Source of the DNA: Corynebacterium pseudotuberculosis
GTDB lineage: Bacteria; Actinomycetota; Actinomycetes; Mycobacteriales; Mycobacteriaceae
NCBI RefSeq assembly: GCF_002155265.1
Contig: NZ_CP021251.1
Span: 310,001 to 374,000, forward strand
DNA: 64,000 nucleotides
Reading direction: 5' to 3'
Part shown: positions 36,986 through 45,768 of the stretch, piece by piece
Numbering within the stretch: the first letter of the stretch is position 1
Layout of the letters: each line of letters starts with the position of its first letter
The notes under the pieces: model-generated
What the model was told of the DNA's origin: nothing
Databases searched by the model: none
The model's input: only the letters and a program-made list of their open reading frames with translations
Program-made: the position numbers and the translations under genes

Positions 36986-38248
36986 ATGAAATATTTTTCT
37001 GCACTCACACGGCGCATAGGTGCGCACGGATGGATCTGGGATCATGGATTCTGGCTGCAGCTCATAACTCAGATTCTTGTAGGAGGGTTCCTCTTCCTCA
37101 TGGCTGTGCAGAACATGATGAGACCAGAGGGCCCTCATAGCGCGCTGGTCTATCACTCAGTAGTTTTTATTTTATTGTGGATTGGCGGGGGTGCGCTTTT
37201 CATAGGACTGCTTGTTCAGCGAGCTCGCAAGATCCTGGGCCTGGGGATTGTGATAGCTGCATTGCTACTTCTTGCCTTGGGTCCTCCGTTGGTGGCCCCT
37301 TTGGGCTATGTGGTCGTCTGCTATCAGTCTTGGTTTATTTCTGCCTATATTCAGCGGCATAGATGGGCGTGGGGAATAGCGCTTGTCTTTGGCAGCGCTA
37401 TAGGCCTGACTTTGATTCCTCTGAGCAACGCGCTGCGGGGGAAAGCATTTCTTACCAGTCACGCGGTGAAAGAACCGAATTTTTGGGTTGGGGGAGCCGG
37501 GGTTCTAATTATTATCATCATCTCTATTTCTCTGTGGTGGCAGATAGGACTTAACACCAAGCGCAAGAATCAGGCGCTGGAGGAGCTGCGCGCTAAAGCT
37601 GAGCTGGCGGCGTTAGCAGAAAGAAATCGCATTGCGCGCGAGATGCACGACATTGTGGCACATTCTTTGACCGTAGTAATCGCGCAGGCAGACGGTGGGC
37701 GATACGCGGGGAAGAAAGACCCCATGATTGCTATTGAGGCACTAGAAACTATTTCCTCGGTAGGGCGCGACGCGCTATCACAAATGCGGGGTTTGCTTAC
37801 TGTGTTGAGAGAGGCCACGGGTGAGAAAGACGAAAGAGAAATCAATGCGACGCCTGGTTTTGCTGAAATAGGCAGGCTTATAGATGAGGCCTGCTCCGCC
37901 GGTTTGCAAGTAAATTTTTCAGTGTATGGCGAGCCAGTAGCAGTAGATGAGTCACGTGGGCTGACGGTTTTCCGCGTTATCCAAGAGTCTCTGACCAATG
38001 TGCTCAAACACGCAGGAAAAACGGTGGTTGATGTTACTTTGGATTGGGGAGTACCCAAAGACAAAACTTTGCATATTTCAGTGGATAATGCGCACGGCGA
38101 GGCCTTGGTGAACTACAAGTCCGATTCTGTTGGACGCGGTTTATCAGGTATCAAAGAGCGTGCTTTGTTGCATGGTGGGAAGGCAACGTGGGGTGCGTCG
38201 TTAAGCAATGCCGGCGGCTGGCGCGTGAATGTTGAAATTCCGTTGTAG
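36986..38248 (+). CDS. Sensor histidine kinase, NarX/DesK type
   Basis: The 420-residue kinase has five or so membrane helices in its first 190 residues with little extracytoplasmic sequence. The HisKA_3 motif E-R-N-R-I-A-R-E-M-H-D-I-V-A-H-S-L follows, with the phospho-His near residue 221. The ATPase N-box reads V-I-Q-E-S-L-T-N-V-L-K-H-A and the G-box G-R-G-L-S-G-I-K-E-R. I take the ATG at 36986; a TTG nine bases upstream is possible. No ribosome-binding site is visible and TATAGC lies 11 bases before the ATG. The response regulator follows after 13 bases. Such membrane-heavy sensors often respond to envelope or antimicrobial stress. Confidence 0.9.
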   Translation: MKYFSALTRRIGAHGWIWDHGFWLQLITQILVGGFLFLMAVQNMMRPEGPHSALVYHSVVFILLWIGGGALFIGLLVQRARKILGLGIVIAALLLLALGPPLVAPLGYVVVCYQSWFISAYIQRHRWAWGIALVFGSAIGLTLIPLSNALRGKAFLTSHAVKEPNFWVGGAGVLIIIIISISLWWQIGLNTKRKNQALEELRAKAELAALAERNRIAREMHDIVAHSLTVVIAQADGGRYAGKKDPMIAIEALETISSVGRDALSQMRGLLTVLREATGEKDEREINATPGFAEIGRLIDEACSAGLQVNFSVYGEPVAVDESRGLTVFRVIQESLTNVLKHAGKTVVDVTLDWGVPKDKTLHISVDNAHGEALVNYKSDSVGRGLSGIKERALLHGGKATWGASLSNAGGWRVNVEIPL

Positions 38249-38261
38249 AGGTTAAGGGAAA

Positions 38262-38966
38262 ATGATTAACGTAGGGCTTGTCGACGACCAGCAGCTGGTG
38301 CGAGCCGGATTTAATATGGTGCTTAGCTCGCAAGATGATATTCAGATTGCATGGGAAGCAAACAACGGGGCAGAAGCGTTGGAACGCATAGAAGTAGAAC
38401 CTGTTGACGTTGTGTTAATGGATGTGCAGATGCCTATCATGGACGGCATATCTGCCACTAAAGAGCTGGTAACACGAGGCCTCATGGGGCCTAACGACGA
38501 GCCGCTTCGAGTGATTATCCTGACCACCTTTGATAGCGAAAATTACGTGATGGAAGCTGTGGAAAATGGAGCGTCAGGCTTCTTGCTTAAAGATACCGCA
38601 CCGGAAGAGCTCATTGAGGCGGTCAGATCGGTGGGCGAACAAAGCGCGGTGATTAGCCCGGCGGCTACCGCCAAATTATTTCGGCGAATACGATCTGGGC
38701 AGACGGATAAGAAGCCCGATGGTCTTAAACATATAAATGAGGACCTCATTGAGCCGCTGACACCGCGTGAGTTAGAAATTCTTGAGTTGATTGCGATGGG
38801 TAAATCCAATGCAGAGATTGCCGCGGAACTCTTTATCTCTTTGCCAACAGTAAAGACGCACGTGGGAAGGGTTCTTACCAAAACTGGTTCGCGTGATCGA
38901 GTCCACGCGGTGTTGTTTGCTTTTAAACGCGGAGTGGTTACCCAAGATGCGCTTTTAGATAATTGA
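38262..38966 (+). CDS. Response regulator, NarL/LuxR family
   Basis: The 234-residue regulator has a receiver domain with D-D at 8-9, the phospho-acceptor in V-L-M-D-V-Q-M-P (Asp 54) and Lys in L-L-K-D-T near 107. The C-terminal LuxR helix-turn-helix reads L-T-P-R-E-L-E-I-L-E-L-I-A then V-K-T-H-V-G-R-V-L. It is the partner of the preceding kinase. The ABC exporter 490 bases downstream is a plausible target. Confidence 0.94.
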   Translation: MINVGLVDDQQLVRAGFNMVLSSQDDIQIAWEANNGAEALERIEVEPVDVVLMDVQMPIMDGISATKELVTRGLMGPNDEPLRVIILTTFDSENYVMEAVENGASGFLLKDTAPEELIEAVRSVGEQSAVISPAATAKLFRRIRSGQTDKKPDGLKHINEDLIEPLTPRELEILELIAMGKSNAEIAAELFISLPTVKTHVGRVLTKTGSRDRVHAVLFAFKRGVVTQDALLDN

Positions 38967-39455
38967 TCTATGGTGAAGCATAGTAAGTAATTCTTCCTCC
39001 AATGATTCCGAATTCTCGCTATAAATTAGTGTTCGAACTTCACCGTAAATGAAGTGTCTTTCGAGGTGAGAAAGATATTGTACTCTATGAACTCATTGAA
39101 TTATATTGCACACAATTTTTTCATTGTGCACAATATGTTTTGATCTCCTAAAGAAGTTGAATAAAAGAGTTTCTGTGATTCCGTATGCGTTTTATCCCTA
39201 TCTGGGGAGATTTCTTTCTAAGCGGATAGGGCTAGAAATTGAGAAATTTTGGCAACGCATTTACATAGTGTGGCTCGTCCTTATTTCCCGCATCATGATG
39301 TTAGGAAAAGCTGTGCTATTAGGGGAGGAAGAACAATATTGTGCGCAATAGAATCGTGAGTAATAAGGGGGATTGCGCTTGTGTGTAGTCATACCTAGGG
39401 GTGACATAAAAGATCGGCCCCTGGCAGGATTACACAAGTGAATAATTAAAGAATC
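38967..39455. other. AT-rich intergenic region with repeated 12-base palindromes
   Basis: This 489-base stretch is more AT-rich than its surroundings. It contains three near-identical 12-mers (39105-39116, 39123-39134, 39338-39349) listed separately. An open frame of 81 codons (39106-39351) crosses it with a basic, hydrophobic translation, but it lacks a clear ribosome site and I do not call it a gene. Confidence 0.55.
39105..39349. repeat. Three copies of ATTGTGCRCAAT-type palindrome, candidate operators
   Basis: ATTGCACACAAT (39105-39116), ATTGTGCACAAT (39123-39134, perfect palindrome) and ATTGTGCGCAAT (39338-39349) lie upstream of the ABC exporter. Copies one and two are 18 bases apart start to start, nearly two helical turns. 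This is the pattern of a transcription-factor site; the factor is unknown. Confidence 0.55.
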
Positions 39456-40446
39456 ATGGAAAGCATGATTACAGTTCGACACCTGAGTAAGAAATACGGG
39501 TCCAAGACGGCTATTGCTGATTTGAGTTTCACGGTTCCTGATGGGACCGTGACTGGATTCTTAGGACCGAATGGCTCCGGTAAATCAACAACGATGCGGT
39601 GCATACTTGGCTTGGATAGGCCTACGCACGGCGATGTTGAGTTTTCCACTGATACGTATACGGGAACGTTTGCCAACGTAAATGATAAGCCAAAAATGGC
39701 TGGTGCAATTCTTGATTCTAGTTGGTTTAATCCAGCTAGATCAGGCCGTAATCACCTCCGGGTGCTCGCGCGAGGCGCGGGTATCTCCGATAACAGAGTG
39801 GAAGAATGCCTGGACATCGTGGGGTTGCAAGAAGCAGCTAAAGGGAAAATCGGTGGTTATTCCCTAGGGATGAAACAGCGTATTGGTGTTGCCGCTGCCC
39901 TGTTGGGGGGACCCACAGCACCTTATCCTCGATGAGCCTGTCAACGGTCTTGACCCGGAGGGCGTGAGCTGGATGCGGAATACTATCCGCAGTCTGGCGC
40001 GTGAGGGGAGAAGCGTCTTGGTTTTTTCCCACTTACTTTCGGAGATGCAGCTGACGGCGGATCGATTGGTTGTGATCGGTCGAGGACACATGATCGGTGA
40101 GTATTCTCTGGAAGAATTTCTGGCGGATGGCACCCGGGTGCAGGTAGAAACGCCGCATGCTGTTGAGCTTGCCGCGAAACTGCAGAGCCAGGGGTTTGAG
40201 ATTGTAGATCTACAAGAAGCCGCGGGATTTAGCGTCAACGTAGATAAAGACGCAGACGAGCAGGCGGTGCGCACGACGGTAGCCATGACTGCTTTGGCAG
40301 CTCAGCTTCCGGTTCTTGGTCTAAGCACCATTCAGGACAACCTAGAGCAAAGGTTCCTCGCAGCTACCGCAGAGGTACAGGAATATCGCACCAAACAGGC
40401 CGTGGATAGTGCTGTGGGAGACACAGCTTTGAGCGCTACCCAGTAA
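39456..40446 (+). pseudogene. ABC-2 exporter ATPase, frameshifted in a G6 tract
   Basis: The reading frame from ATG 39456 gives a normal ATPase start: Walker A G-P-N-G-S-G-K-S-T near residue 38 and signature region Y-S-L-G-M-K-Q-R-I-G. After A-A-A-L-L-G it runs into six Gs (39905-39910) and then stops at 39935. Removing one G restores D-P-Q-H-L-I-L-D-E-P-V-N-G-L-D-P, the Walker B and D-loop, and the frame continues to 40446. The protein would have about 330 residues, of the BcrA/peptide-resistance branch. The single extra G may be a real mutation, a slippage-prone switch or a sequencing error. The permease gene follows. Confidence 0.82.
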
Positions 40447-40484
40447 CAGTTTTTACTCATAGAAATGAAGGGATCAATAACCAC

Positions 40485-41246
40485 ATGATAAATGCTTTGC
40501 GCTCAGAAATAACCAAATTATTAACGTTACGCAGCACCTGGGTATGGGCGATTCTCCTTACCGGCTCACTCTACGGCCCCGTCGTGCTCATAGGCCTGTT
40601 TAGCGGCGAGGTTTCAGACTATGACTGGGGATTTGCCCTTCCCGGCGCGATGATCTTTGTAATGCTGGCTGTATCTTTTAGCGCTTCAGCCATGGCGGGG
40701 GAGTTCAATGATCGGATGCACGCCCAAGCCTTCTTAACTCAACCACGGCGCAGCCTGTGGTTTAATGCACGAACACTCGTGATATCAGGCTTTCTTCTGA
40801 TCAACTACCTAGTGGGAGTGGGGCTTATCTACCTGGTTTTTCTTGTCTTTCCTAAGATCACATTGGTAAATGAAAAAACCGTGTTGATCCTGGTGGATGG
40901 CGTGTTATTCCTGGTATTTAGCTTTATCGCGATAGGCGTAGCTGCTCTGACTCGTAACCGAGTTGCTGCCATGGCAGTACCACTTGCCTGGTTCTTAGCC
41001 ATCGAGCGCCTGATCACCGTAGCTGCATCACAGATCGCTGCATTTATGCCATTATGGCTAGTAACTCCTGGAGAGCGCGTCAGTCAGCTAGCCAAGTATG
41101 GAAAAGACAACGCTGAGTTTTCCTCCATTGGGTGGGACTTTATGGATGTACAACCGTTGGGCTACAACATAGGCATTATCGTGGCCTGGACCGTTGTGTC
41201 ACTACTCCTAGGGCTATGGGTCAACGCGAAAAGAGACGTCCGCTAG
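40485..41246 (+). CDS. ABC-2 family permease
   Basis: The 253-residue protein has about six hydrophobic helices and begins M-I-N-A-L-R-S-E-I-T-K-L-L-T-L-R-S-T-W, a typical start for ABC-2 exporters of the bacitracin/lantibiotic immunity kind. It sits 38 bases after the frameshifted ATPase and should be its partner. With the kinase/regulator pair upstream, the set resembles an antimicrobial-peptide detoxification module. Substrate is unknown. Confidence 0.85.
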   Translation: MINALRSEITKLLTLRSTWVWAILLTGSLYGPVVLIGLFSGEVSDYDWGFALPGAMIFVMLAVSFSASAMAGEFNDRMHAQAFLTQPRRSLWFNARTLVISGFLLINYLVGVGLIYLVFLVFPKITLVNEKTVLILVDGVLFLVFSFIAIGVAALTRNRVAAMAVPLAWFLAIERLITVAASQIAAFMPLWLVTPGERVSQLAKYGKDNAEFSSIGWDFMDVQPLGYNIGIIVAWTVVSLLLGLWVNAKRDVR

Positions 41247-41290
41247 CAGGACTGATAAAAGCCAGCAGCGCTAACAGCAAGCGTATGACG

Positions 41291-41303
41291 GTGCAGTCTG
41301 CAC
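41291..41303. promoter_or_regulatory. Palindrome GTGCAG-T-CTGCAC, candidate operator
   Basis: A perfect 6-1-6 inverted repeat stands 65 bases before the TIGR03943-type gene in a 121-base gap. It may be a regulator site; no T tract follows, so it is not a terminator. Confidence 0.4.
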
Positions 41304-41367
41304 AGTTAACCGATAAAGTCAGGGGGCGGACTTGCCAGGTTGGAAGAAAGGCTGCACCCTCTAATAT

Positions 41368-42093
41368 ATGAATATTGGGCAGTCACACACGGGACCAGCC
41401 AAGGGCACTGCCGTTGGCGCTTTTGTGATTGCAGCTCTTGGGGTGCTGCTGCTTACGGAGTCAATAACCGGGGGCATTAACAACTACCTTCAACCGGCCT
41501 TTCGCCCTTGGACCTTATTGAGCGGTGTGCTGTTGATAGGACTTGGCTGCTGGAGCATATATAGCGCACGCCGGTATCCGTGTTCGCATTCTCCCATGCA
41601 CACTACTTCCTGGCTGCTGTTGATCCCAGTGATACTCGTAGCGCTTTGCGCACCGACTGCGCTGGGGGCGGCGTCGTTACGCTATACCGCGGAAAGTACC
41701 AGTGCGACAGTACGGAGAAACTCTTTAGATGATCTAGCAATGGAACCATTGCGTGGCTATGGCACAAACGAGATCACTCTAGAGGAGCTCACGGCGCGGT
41801 TTTTGCGTTCAGATAATACGTCGATGCTTGCTAAGACTGTGTCTGTGGCGGGGTTTGCTTCGCGCTCGATAGACGGCACATGGCGGCTTAGCCGATATAA
41901 GATTTTTTGTTGTGCCGCAGATGCGATGGCTTATACCGCATCATTGGCGGGGGCAACAGAACTCGTAGAAGACGAGTGGTATGAGATCACCGCCGAGGTC
42001 ATAGCTCCGCCAGAAGGCTTTAACCCCCAGTTCCCTGTACTTAAAGTGGACCGCGCTACACAAATCCCGCAGCCGGAGCAGCCTTACTTATGA
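41368..42093 (+). CDS. TIGR03943-family membrane protein
   Basis: The 241-residue protein has three hydrophobic segments in the first 105 residues and a soluble C-terminal part with the conserved Y-K-I-F-C-C-A-A-D-A motif near residue 187. This is the hallmark of the TIGR03943 family (YcgQ-like), always found beside a YcgR-like permease, as here. The pair is a putative transport system of unproven substrate. Its last four bases overlap the permease start. Confidence 0.8.
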   Translation: MNIGQSHTGPAKGTAVGAFVIAALGVLLLTESITGGINNYLQPAFRPWTLLSGVLLIGLGCWSIYSARRYPCSHSPMHTTSWLLLIPVILVALCAPTALGAASLRYTAESTSATVRRNSLDDLAMEPLRGYGTNEITLEELTARFLRSDNTSMLAKTVSVAGFASRSIDGTWRLSRYKIFCCAADAMAYTASLAGATELVEDEWYEITAEVIAPPEGFNPQFPVLKVDRATQIPQPEQPYL

Positions 42094-43052
42094 GGAAGGG
42101 ACTTGGCCAGTACGGAGCGGTTGCAGCTCTTTTGATTCTTATCGCATTGTTCATCTTTGGGCCGTTGATTCAACTGCATGGCATAGCAGAGGCATGGGCG
42201 CAGATAAGCATTGCGATCATATTGCAAGCGATTCCTTTTCTTATCCTCGGGGTGATCATTTCAGGATTCATCGAGGTATTTGTTCCTGAGGCAGCTTTTC
42301 GACGCCTACCACGATCCCAACACCTCGCCGTTCCCACAGCGGCCGCCTCCGGGATGCTGCTCCCAGCCTGTGAATGCGCATCAGTGCCGATCACCCAGTC
42401 TCTTATCCGCAGAGGAGTACCCCCTGCTGCGGCTCTCGCCTTCCTCCTTGCCAGTCCCGCGATTAATCCGGTAGTGCTGGTATCCACTGCGGTTGCTTTT
42501 GGCGGAGACACTCGTATGATGCTTGCCAGATTTGTGGCTTCCCTTAGCGCAGCGGTGTTAGTGGGGTGGATATGGATTAGCGGGCGTGCGGAGCTATCTT
42601 CTGGAGAATCCCGCTCACACGAGCATCAGCATCATGCGCCCTCCGCATGGGAACGATTGAGAGAATCTTTTCTCCACGACCTCCTCAACGCTGGAGGCTA
42701 CCTTGTCCTGGGAGCCTTGCTCGCAGGGATGCTTAAGCTCTTTATCCCCAGGGATTGGTTTCTCGTTCTTGGTGATAAGCCCGTGCTTGCCTGTCTAGCT
42801 ATGGCGGTATTGGCTGTGCTCCTTGCCTTATGTTCCGAGGCGGATGCGTTTATCGCGGCTTCTTTCACCATGATGCCACCCACAGCCCAGCTCGTATTTT
42901 TAGTAGTTGGGCCGATGGTGGACGTCAAACTTATGGCGATGCAACGCGGCGCATGGGGTAATGGTTTTATTGCGCGTTTTGTCCCGCTTACCTTTGCGGT
43001 CGCGTTACTTACAGCGATAGGAGTCGGCGCGCTGTTCTTTGGTGATATTTAA
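42090..43052 (+). CDS. Permease, DUF318/YcgR-like, partner of the TIGR03943 protein
   Basis: The 320-residue membrane protein has about eight helices. The family motifs C-E-C-A-S-V-P-I-T-Q-S-L-I-R-R-G-V-P and L-A-S-P-A-I-N-P lie near residues 95-130, and their counterpart S-E-A-D-A-F-I-A-A-S-F near 250. A His-rich cytoplasmic loop (S-H-E-H-Q-H-H) around residue 175 suggests metal contact. It overlaps the upstream gene by four bases and converges on nrdG, whose stop overlaps by four bases. Confidence 0.82.
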   Translation: MRKGLGQYGAVAALLILIALFIFGPLIQLHGIAEAWAQISIAIILQAIPFLILGVIISGFIEVFVPEAAFRRLPRSQHLAVPTAAASGMLLPACECASVPITQSLIRRGVPPAAALAFLLASPAINPVVLVSTAVAFGGDTRMMLARFVASLSAAVLVGWIWISGRAELSSGESRSHEHQHHAPSAWERLRESFLHDLLNAGGYLVLGALLAGMLKLFIPRDWFLVLGDKPVLACLAMAVLAVLLALCSEADAFIAASFTMMPPTAQLVFLVVGPMVDVKLMAMQRGAWGNGFIARFVPLTFAVALLTAIGVGALFFGDI

Positions 43053-43735
43053 AAGCAGCAATCAGGTGTCCACGGACTTCCATCAGCAGCCCGTGCATGT
43101 TGAATGACGAGCTCCACGGATGAATCCATGCTGCGATTCTTAACCACAGAACGTAGCTCGTCGATGTTTTGCTCAATGACAGAGCCCTCCCACAGAGTGG
43201 TCCGGAGTGTCACATCAATCTCGGATTCTTGCAGAATCCGCAGCGAGTCCCAGACAGCGGTTGCTACCCGAGGAGAGCAGCCCGTGACCTCACGCATATG
43301 CCTGGGTAGTGCCTTGATATCTAGTCCAACCCAGTCTGGAGTTGTAGCAGGGTCTCGTAGCAGTTCCGCAATGCGGCTTGGGGCATAACCACAGGTGTGT
43401 ATCCCCACGGGAAAACCGATGTTATGAATAGCCGCAATAGCATCTCCTAGACCACGGACTGCGGTGGGCTCGCCGCCTGAGATGACGGCGGCGTCGATAA
43501 GCCCATGCCTAGAGCTCAAGAGGGAGAGAAACTCCGCAAGCGAGTGCGCGCCGGGTGTGAAGGCCTGTAACTGCGAATTATGGCAATACACACACCGTAG
43601 GGGGCAGCCCTGTGTAAAGGCCGCCGCCACCAGCTTTCCTGGCCAGTCAGTTGCAGAGAAAGGAATGATCCCCGCAATTGGCAGCTCGGCAGCTGTTTGA
43701 TTAAGCAAGCGTTTCTGCAAAGTAGGTGCGCTCAT
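43049..43735 (-). CDS. nrdG: Anaerobic ribonucleotide reductase activase NrdG
   Basis: NrdG is the radical-SAM enzyme that installs the glycyl radical on NrdD under anaerobic conditions. The 228 residues show C-P-L-R-C-V-Y-C (Cys 44, 48, 51), the C-x3-C-x2-C iron-sulfur motif, and the G-G-E-P motif near 88. Its first 35 bases overlap the end of nrdD, so the two are coupled. It converges on the preceding permease with a four-base overlap at the stops. Confidence 0.93.
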   Translation of the reverse strand: MSAPTLQKRLLNQTAAELPIAGIIPFSATDWPGKLVAAAFTQGCPLRCVYCHNSQLQAFTPGAHSLAEFLSLLSSRHGLIDAAVISGGEPTAVRGLGDAIAAIHNIGFPVGIHTCGYAPSRIAELLRDPATTPDWVGLDIKALPRHMREVTGCSPRVATAVWDSLRILQESEIDVTLRTTLWEGSVIEQNIDELRSVVKNRSMDSSVELVIQHARAADGSPWTPDCCF

Positions 43736-45515
43736 GGAACTCGCCCTTCTTTCCAGTATTAAAACTCTGAACCGGGCGGAAGTAGCCCATTACTCGGGTC
43801 CACATCTCAGTGTGTTCGCCGCAGTCGGGGCATTCTGGATGCTCACCAGAGATATAGCCGTGAGTGGGGCAGATAGAAAATGTCGGAGTGATAGTGACGT
43901 ATGGAAGCCGGAAGTTTTCCAAGGAGCGCCGGACGAGTTTTGCACACGCCTCACCGTCGCTCATCGCCGCGCCCATATAAAGGTGGAGCACGGTTCCGCC
44001 GGTGTATTTAGATTGCAGATCTTCCTGGAGCGCAAGGGCCTCAAAGGGGTCTGGGGTATGAGACACTGGTAGCTGGGAGGAATTGGTGTAATAAGGCTCT
44101 TCCTCCGTGCCTGCGTGAAGGATTCCGGGATAACGCTTAATATCCTCCTTAGCCAGTCGGTAAGTGGCGCCCTCGGCGGGAGTGGCTTCAAGGTTGAACA
44201 GGTGGCCTGTGCGTTCTTGGGCTTTAACCAATAAATCGTTGATGTGATCAAGTAGGCGAGCTACCTGTGCGTGGCCCTGGGGGTCGGTGAGATCGTAGGC
44301 ATCATGGGTGAAATTACGAATCATCTCATTGCATCCATTAACGCCGATAGTGGAGAAATGATTGTCCAAGCTGGGGAGCCATCGCGAGCTGTAGGGATAG
44401 AGACCTGCATCCATTTGTTTTGCCACAAAAGCCCGACGGCGCTCGAGGGTTTCTATGCCCAGCTGAACGAGCTTATCCACGTTCGCCAGAAGGCCTTCCT
44501 CATCATCGGCATGGAGGTATCCTAAGCGAGCGCAGTTGAGGGTGACCACACCAATGGAACCGGTCAGCTCTGCTGAACCAAATAGCCCATTGCCTCGCTT
44601 GAGCAACTCGCGGAGATCGAGCTGCAGGCGGCAGCACATGGAACGGATCATGCCGGGATCAAGGTCGGAGTTAATAAAGTTCTGGAAATAGGGCAGCCCA
44701 TACTTCGCAGTCATGGTGAAAAGAGCCTTAGAATTCGACGAATCCCAGTCGAAGTCCTTGGTGATGTTATACGTGGGGATCGGGAAGGTGAAGGGGCGGC
44801 CGTCCGCATCTCCTGCGCTCATGACCTCAATGAATGCGCGGTTGATGATGTCCATCTCTGACTGCAGATCGCCATAGGTAAAAGGCTGTGGCTCCTCGCC
44901 GATAAAAGGAACCTGATCTTGCAGATCCTCGGGGCAGGTCCAGTCGAAAGTGAGATTGGTAAACGGTGTCTGCGTTCCCCAGCGTGAGGGTACATTGAGG
45001 TTGAAAATGAACTCTTGCATCTGCTGGACAACGTCGTTATAGCTGAGGTTATCTAGTCGAACAAAGGGCGCCATGTATGTGTCAAAAGAACTGAATGCTT
45101 GGGCCCCGGCCCATTCGTTTTGCAAGGTCCCAAGGAAATTGACTATTTGCCCGCACGCGGAGGAGAAGTGCTTTGGGGGATGGGAAGAGATTGTGCCTGA
45201 GACTCCGTTGAAACCTTGTTCTAGGAGTTGGCGCAAAGACCACCCTGCGCAATATCCGGAAAGCATATCCAGATCGTGAATATGGATGGTGCCATCGCGA
45301 TGGGCTTGTCCGGCCTCTGGGCTGAAAACGTTATCCAGCCAGTAGTTGGCGGTGATCTTTCCCGCAGAATTGAGGATCATTCCGCCTAGGGAATAATCCT
45401 GGTTGGCGTTGGCGTTGACGCGCCAATCCGATCGGTCGAGGTATTCCTCAATAGTAGAGCGGGAGTTAACGTGGGATTCGGTCATAGGAAATAACATAGG
45501 CGGAATTATCCCCAT
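43701..45515 (-). CDS. nrdD: Anaerobic (class III) ribonucleoside-triphosphate reductase NrdD
   Basis: NrdD reduces ribonucleoside triphosphates without oxygen, using a glycyl radical. The 604 residues end with a zinc site of Cys residues (C-P-T-H, C-P-D-C) and the radical motif R-V-M-G-Y-F, placing the radical Gly near 577. The ATG at 45515 is preceded on the minus strand by TATACT eight bases away and by no ribosome site, so it may be a leaderless start; ATGs at 45497 and 45485 are alternatives. Two NrdR-like boxes lie upstream. NrdD and NrdG imply anaerobic DNA synthesis capacity. Confidence 0.94.
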   Translation of the reverse strand: MGIIPPMLFPMTESHVNSRSTIEEYLDRSDWRVNANANQDYSLGGMILNSAGKITANYWLDNVFSPEAGQAHRDGTIHIHDLDMLSGYCAGWSLRQLLEQGFNGVSGTISSHPPKHFSSACGQIVNFLGTLQNEWAGAQAFSSFDTYMAPFVRLDNLSYNDVVQQMQEFIFNLNVPSRWGTQTPFTNLTFDWTCPEDLQDQVPFIGEEPQPFTYGDLQSEMDIINRAFIEVMSAGDADGRPFTFPIPTYNITKDFDWDSSNSKALFTMTAKYGLPYFQNFINSDLDPGMIRSMCCRLQLDLRELLKRGNGLFGSAELTGSIGVVTLNCARLGYLHADDEEGLLANVDKLVQLGIETLERRRAFVAKQMDAGLYPYSSRWLPSLDNHFSTIGVNGCNEMIRNFTHDAYDLTDPQGHAQVARLLDHINDLLVKAQERTGHLFNLEATPAEGATYRLAKEDIKRYPGILHAGTEEEPYYTNSSQLPVSHTPDPFEALALQEDLQSKYTGGTVLHLYMGAAMSDGEACAKLVRRSLENFRLPYVTITPTFSICPTHGYISGEHPECPDCGEHTEMWTRVMGYFRPVQSFNTGKKGEFHERTYFAETLA

Positions 45516-45518
45516 GTA

Positions 45519-45565
45519 ACTACAGTATATAGTTGTTGAATTGTCGCCAATTACTATATGTAGTG
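45519..45565 (-). promoter_or_regulatory. nrdDG promoter with two NrdR-like boxes
   Basis: Two 16-base imperfect palindromes, ACTACAGTATATAGTT (45519-45534) and ATTACTATATGTAGTG (45550-45565), are 31 bases apart start to start, the spacing known for NrdR box pairs. They resemble the NrdR consensus ACACWATATMTWGTGT. The minus-strand -10 TATACT (45529-45524) lies inside the first box and TTGGCG (45550-45545) could be the -35. Repression by NrdR is inferred. Confidence 0.75.
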
Positions 45566-45768
45566 GTATTGCCGTAGCTTGCCTTGCGGAAACGTTAGTG
45601 CATCTTGTGTGGGTGATATTTGTCGTCTAATTCATTTCTATCACGTAACTGTGATTTGAATTGCCTTACTATGTGCGATGGTGTCGGCTTTAATGGCGTG
45701 GAGTGACACTCTTGATGCTGTTGCGAGTAATCTCGGCGACTGCAATAAAAAATGATGAAGGAATGAAT

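Noticed and set aside
39106..39351. An 81-codon open frame with a hydrophobic, basic translation in the AT-rich gap
   Set aside because: No ribosome-binding site, starts and ends inside the palindromic repeats, no recognisable family. It is more likely regulatory DNA; a small membrane peptide cannot be excluded.
38967..39455. Possible insertion-sequence remnant in the AT-rich gap
   Set aside because: No transposase fragment or flanking direct repeats could be seen; the short palindromes look like operators.
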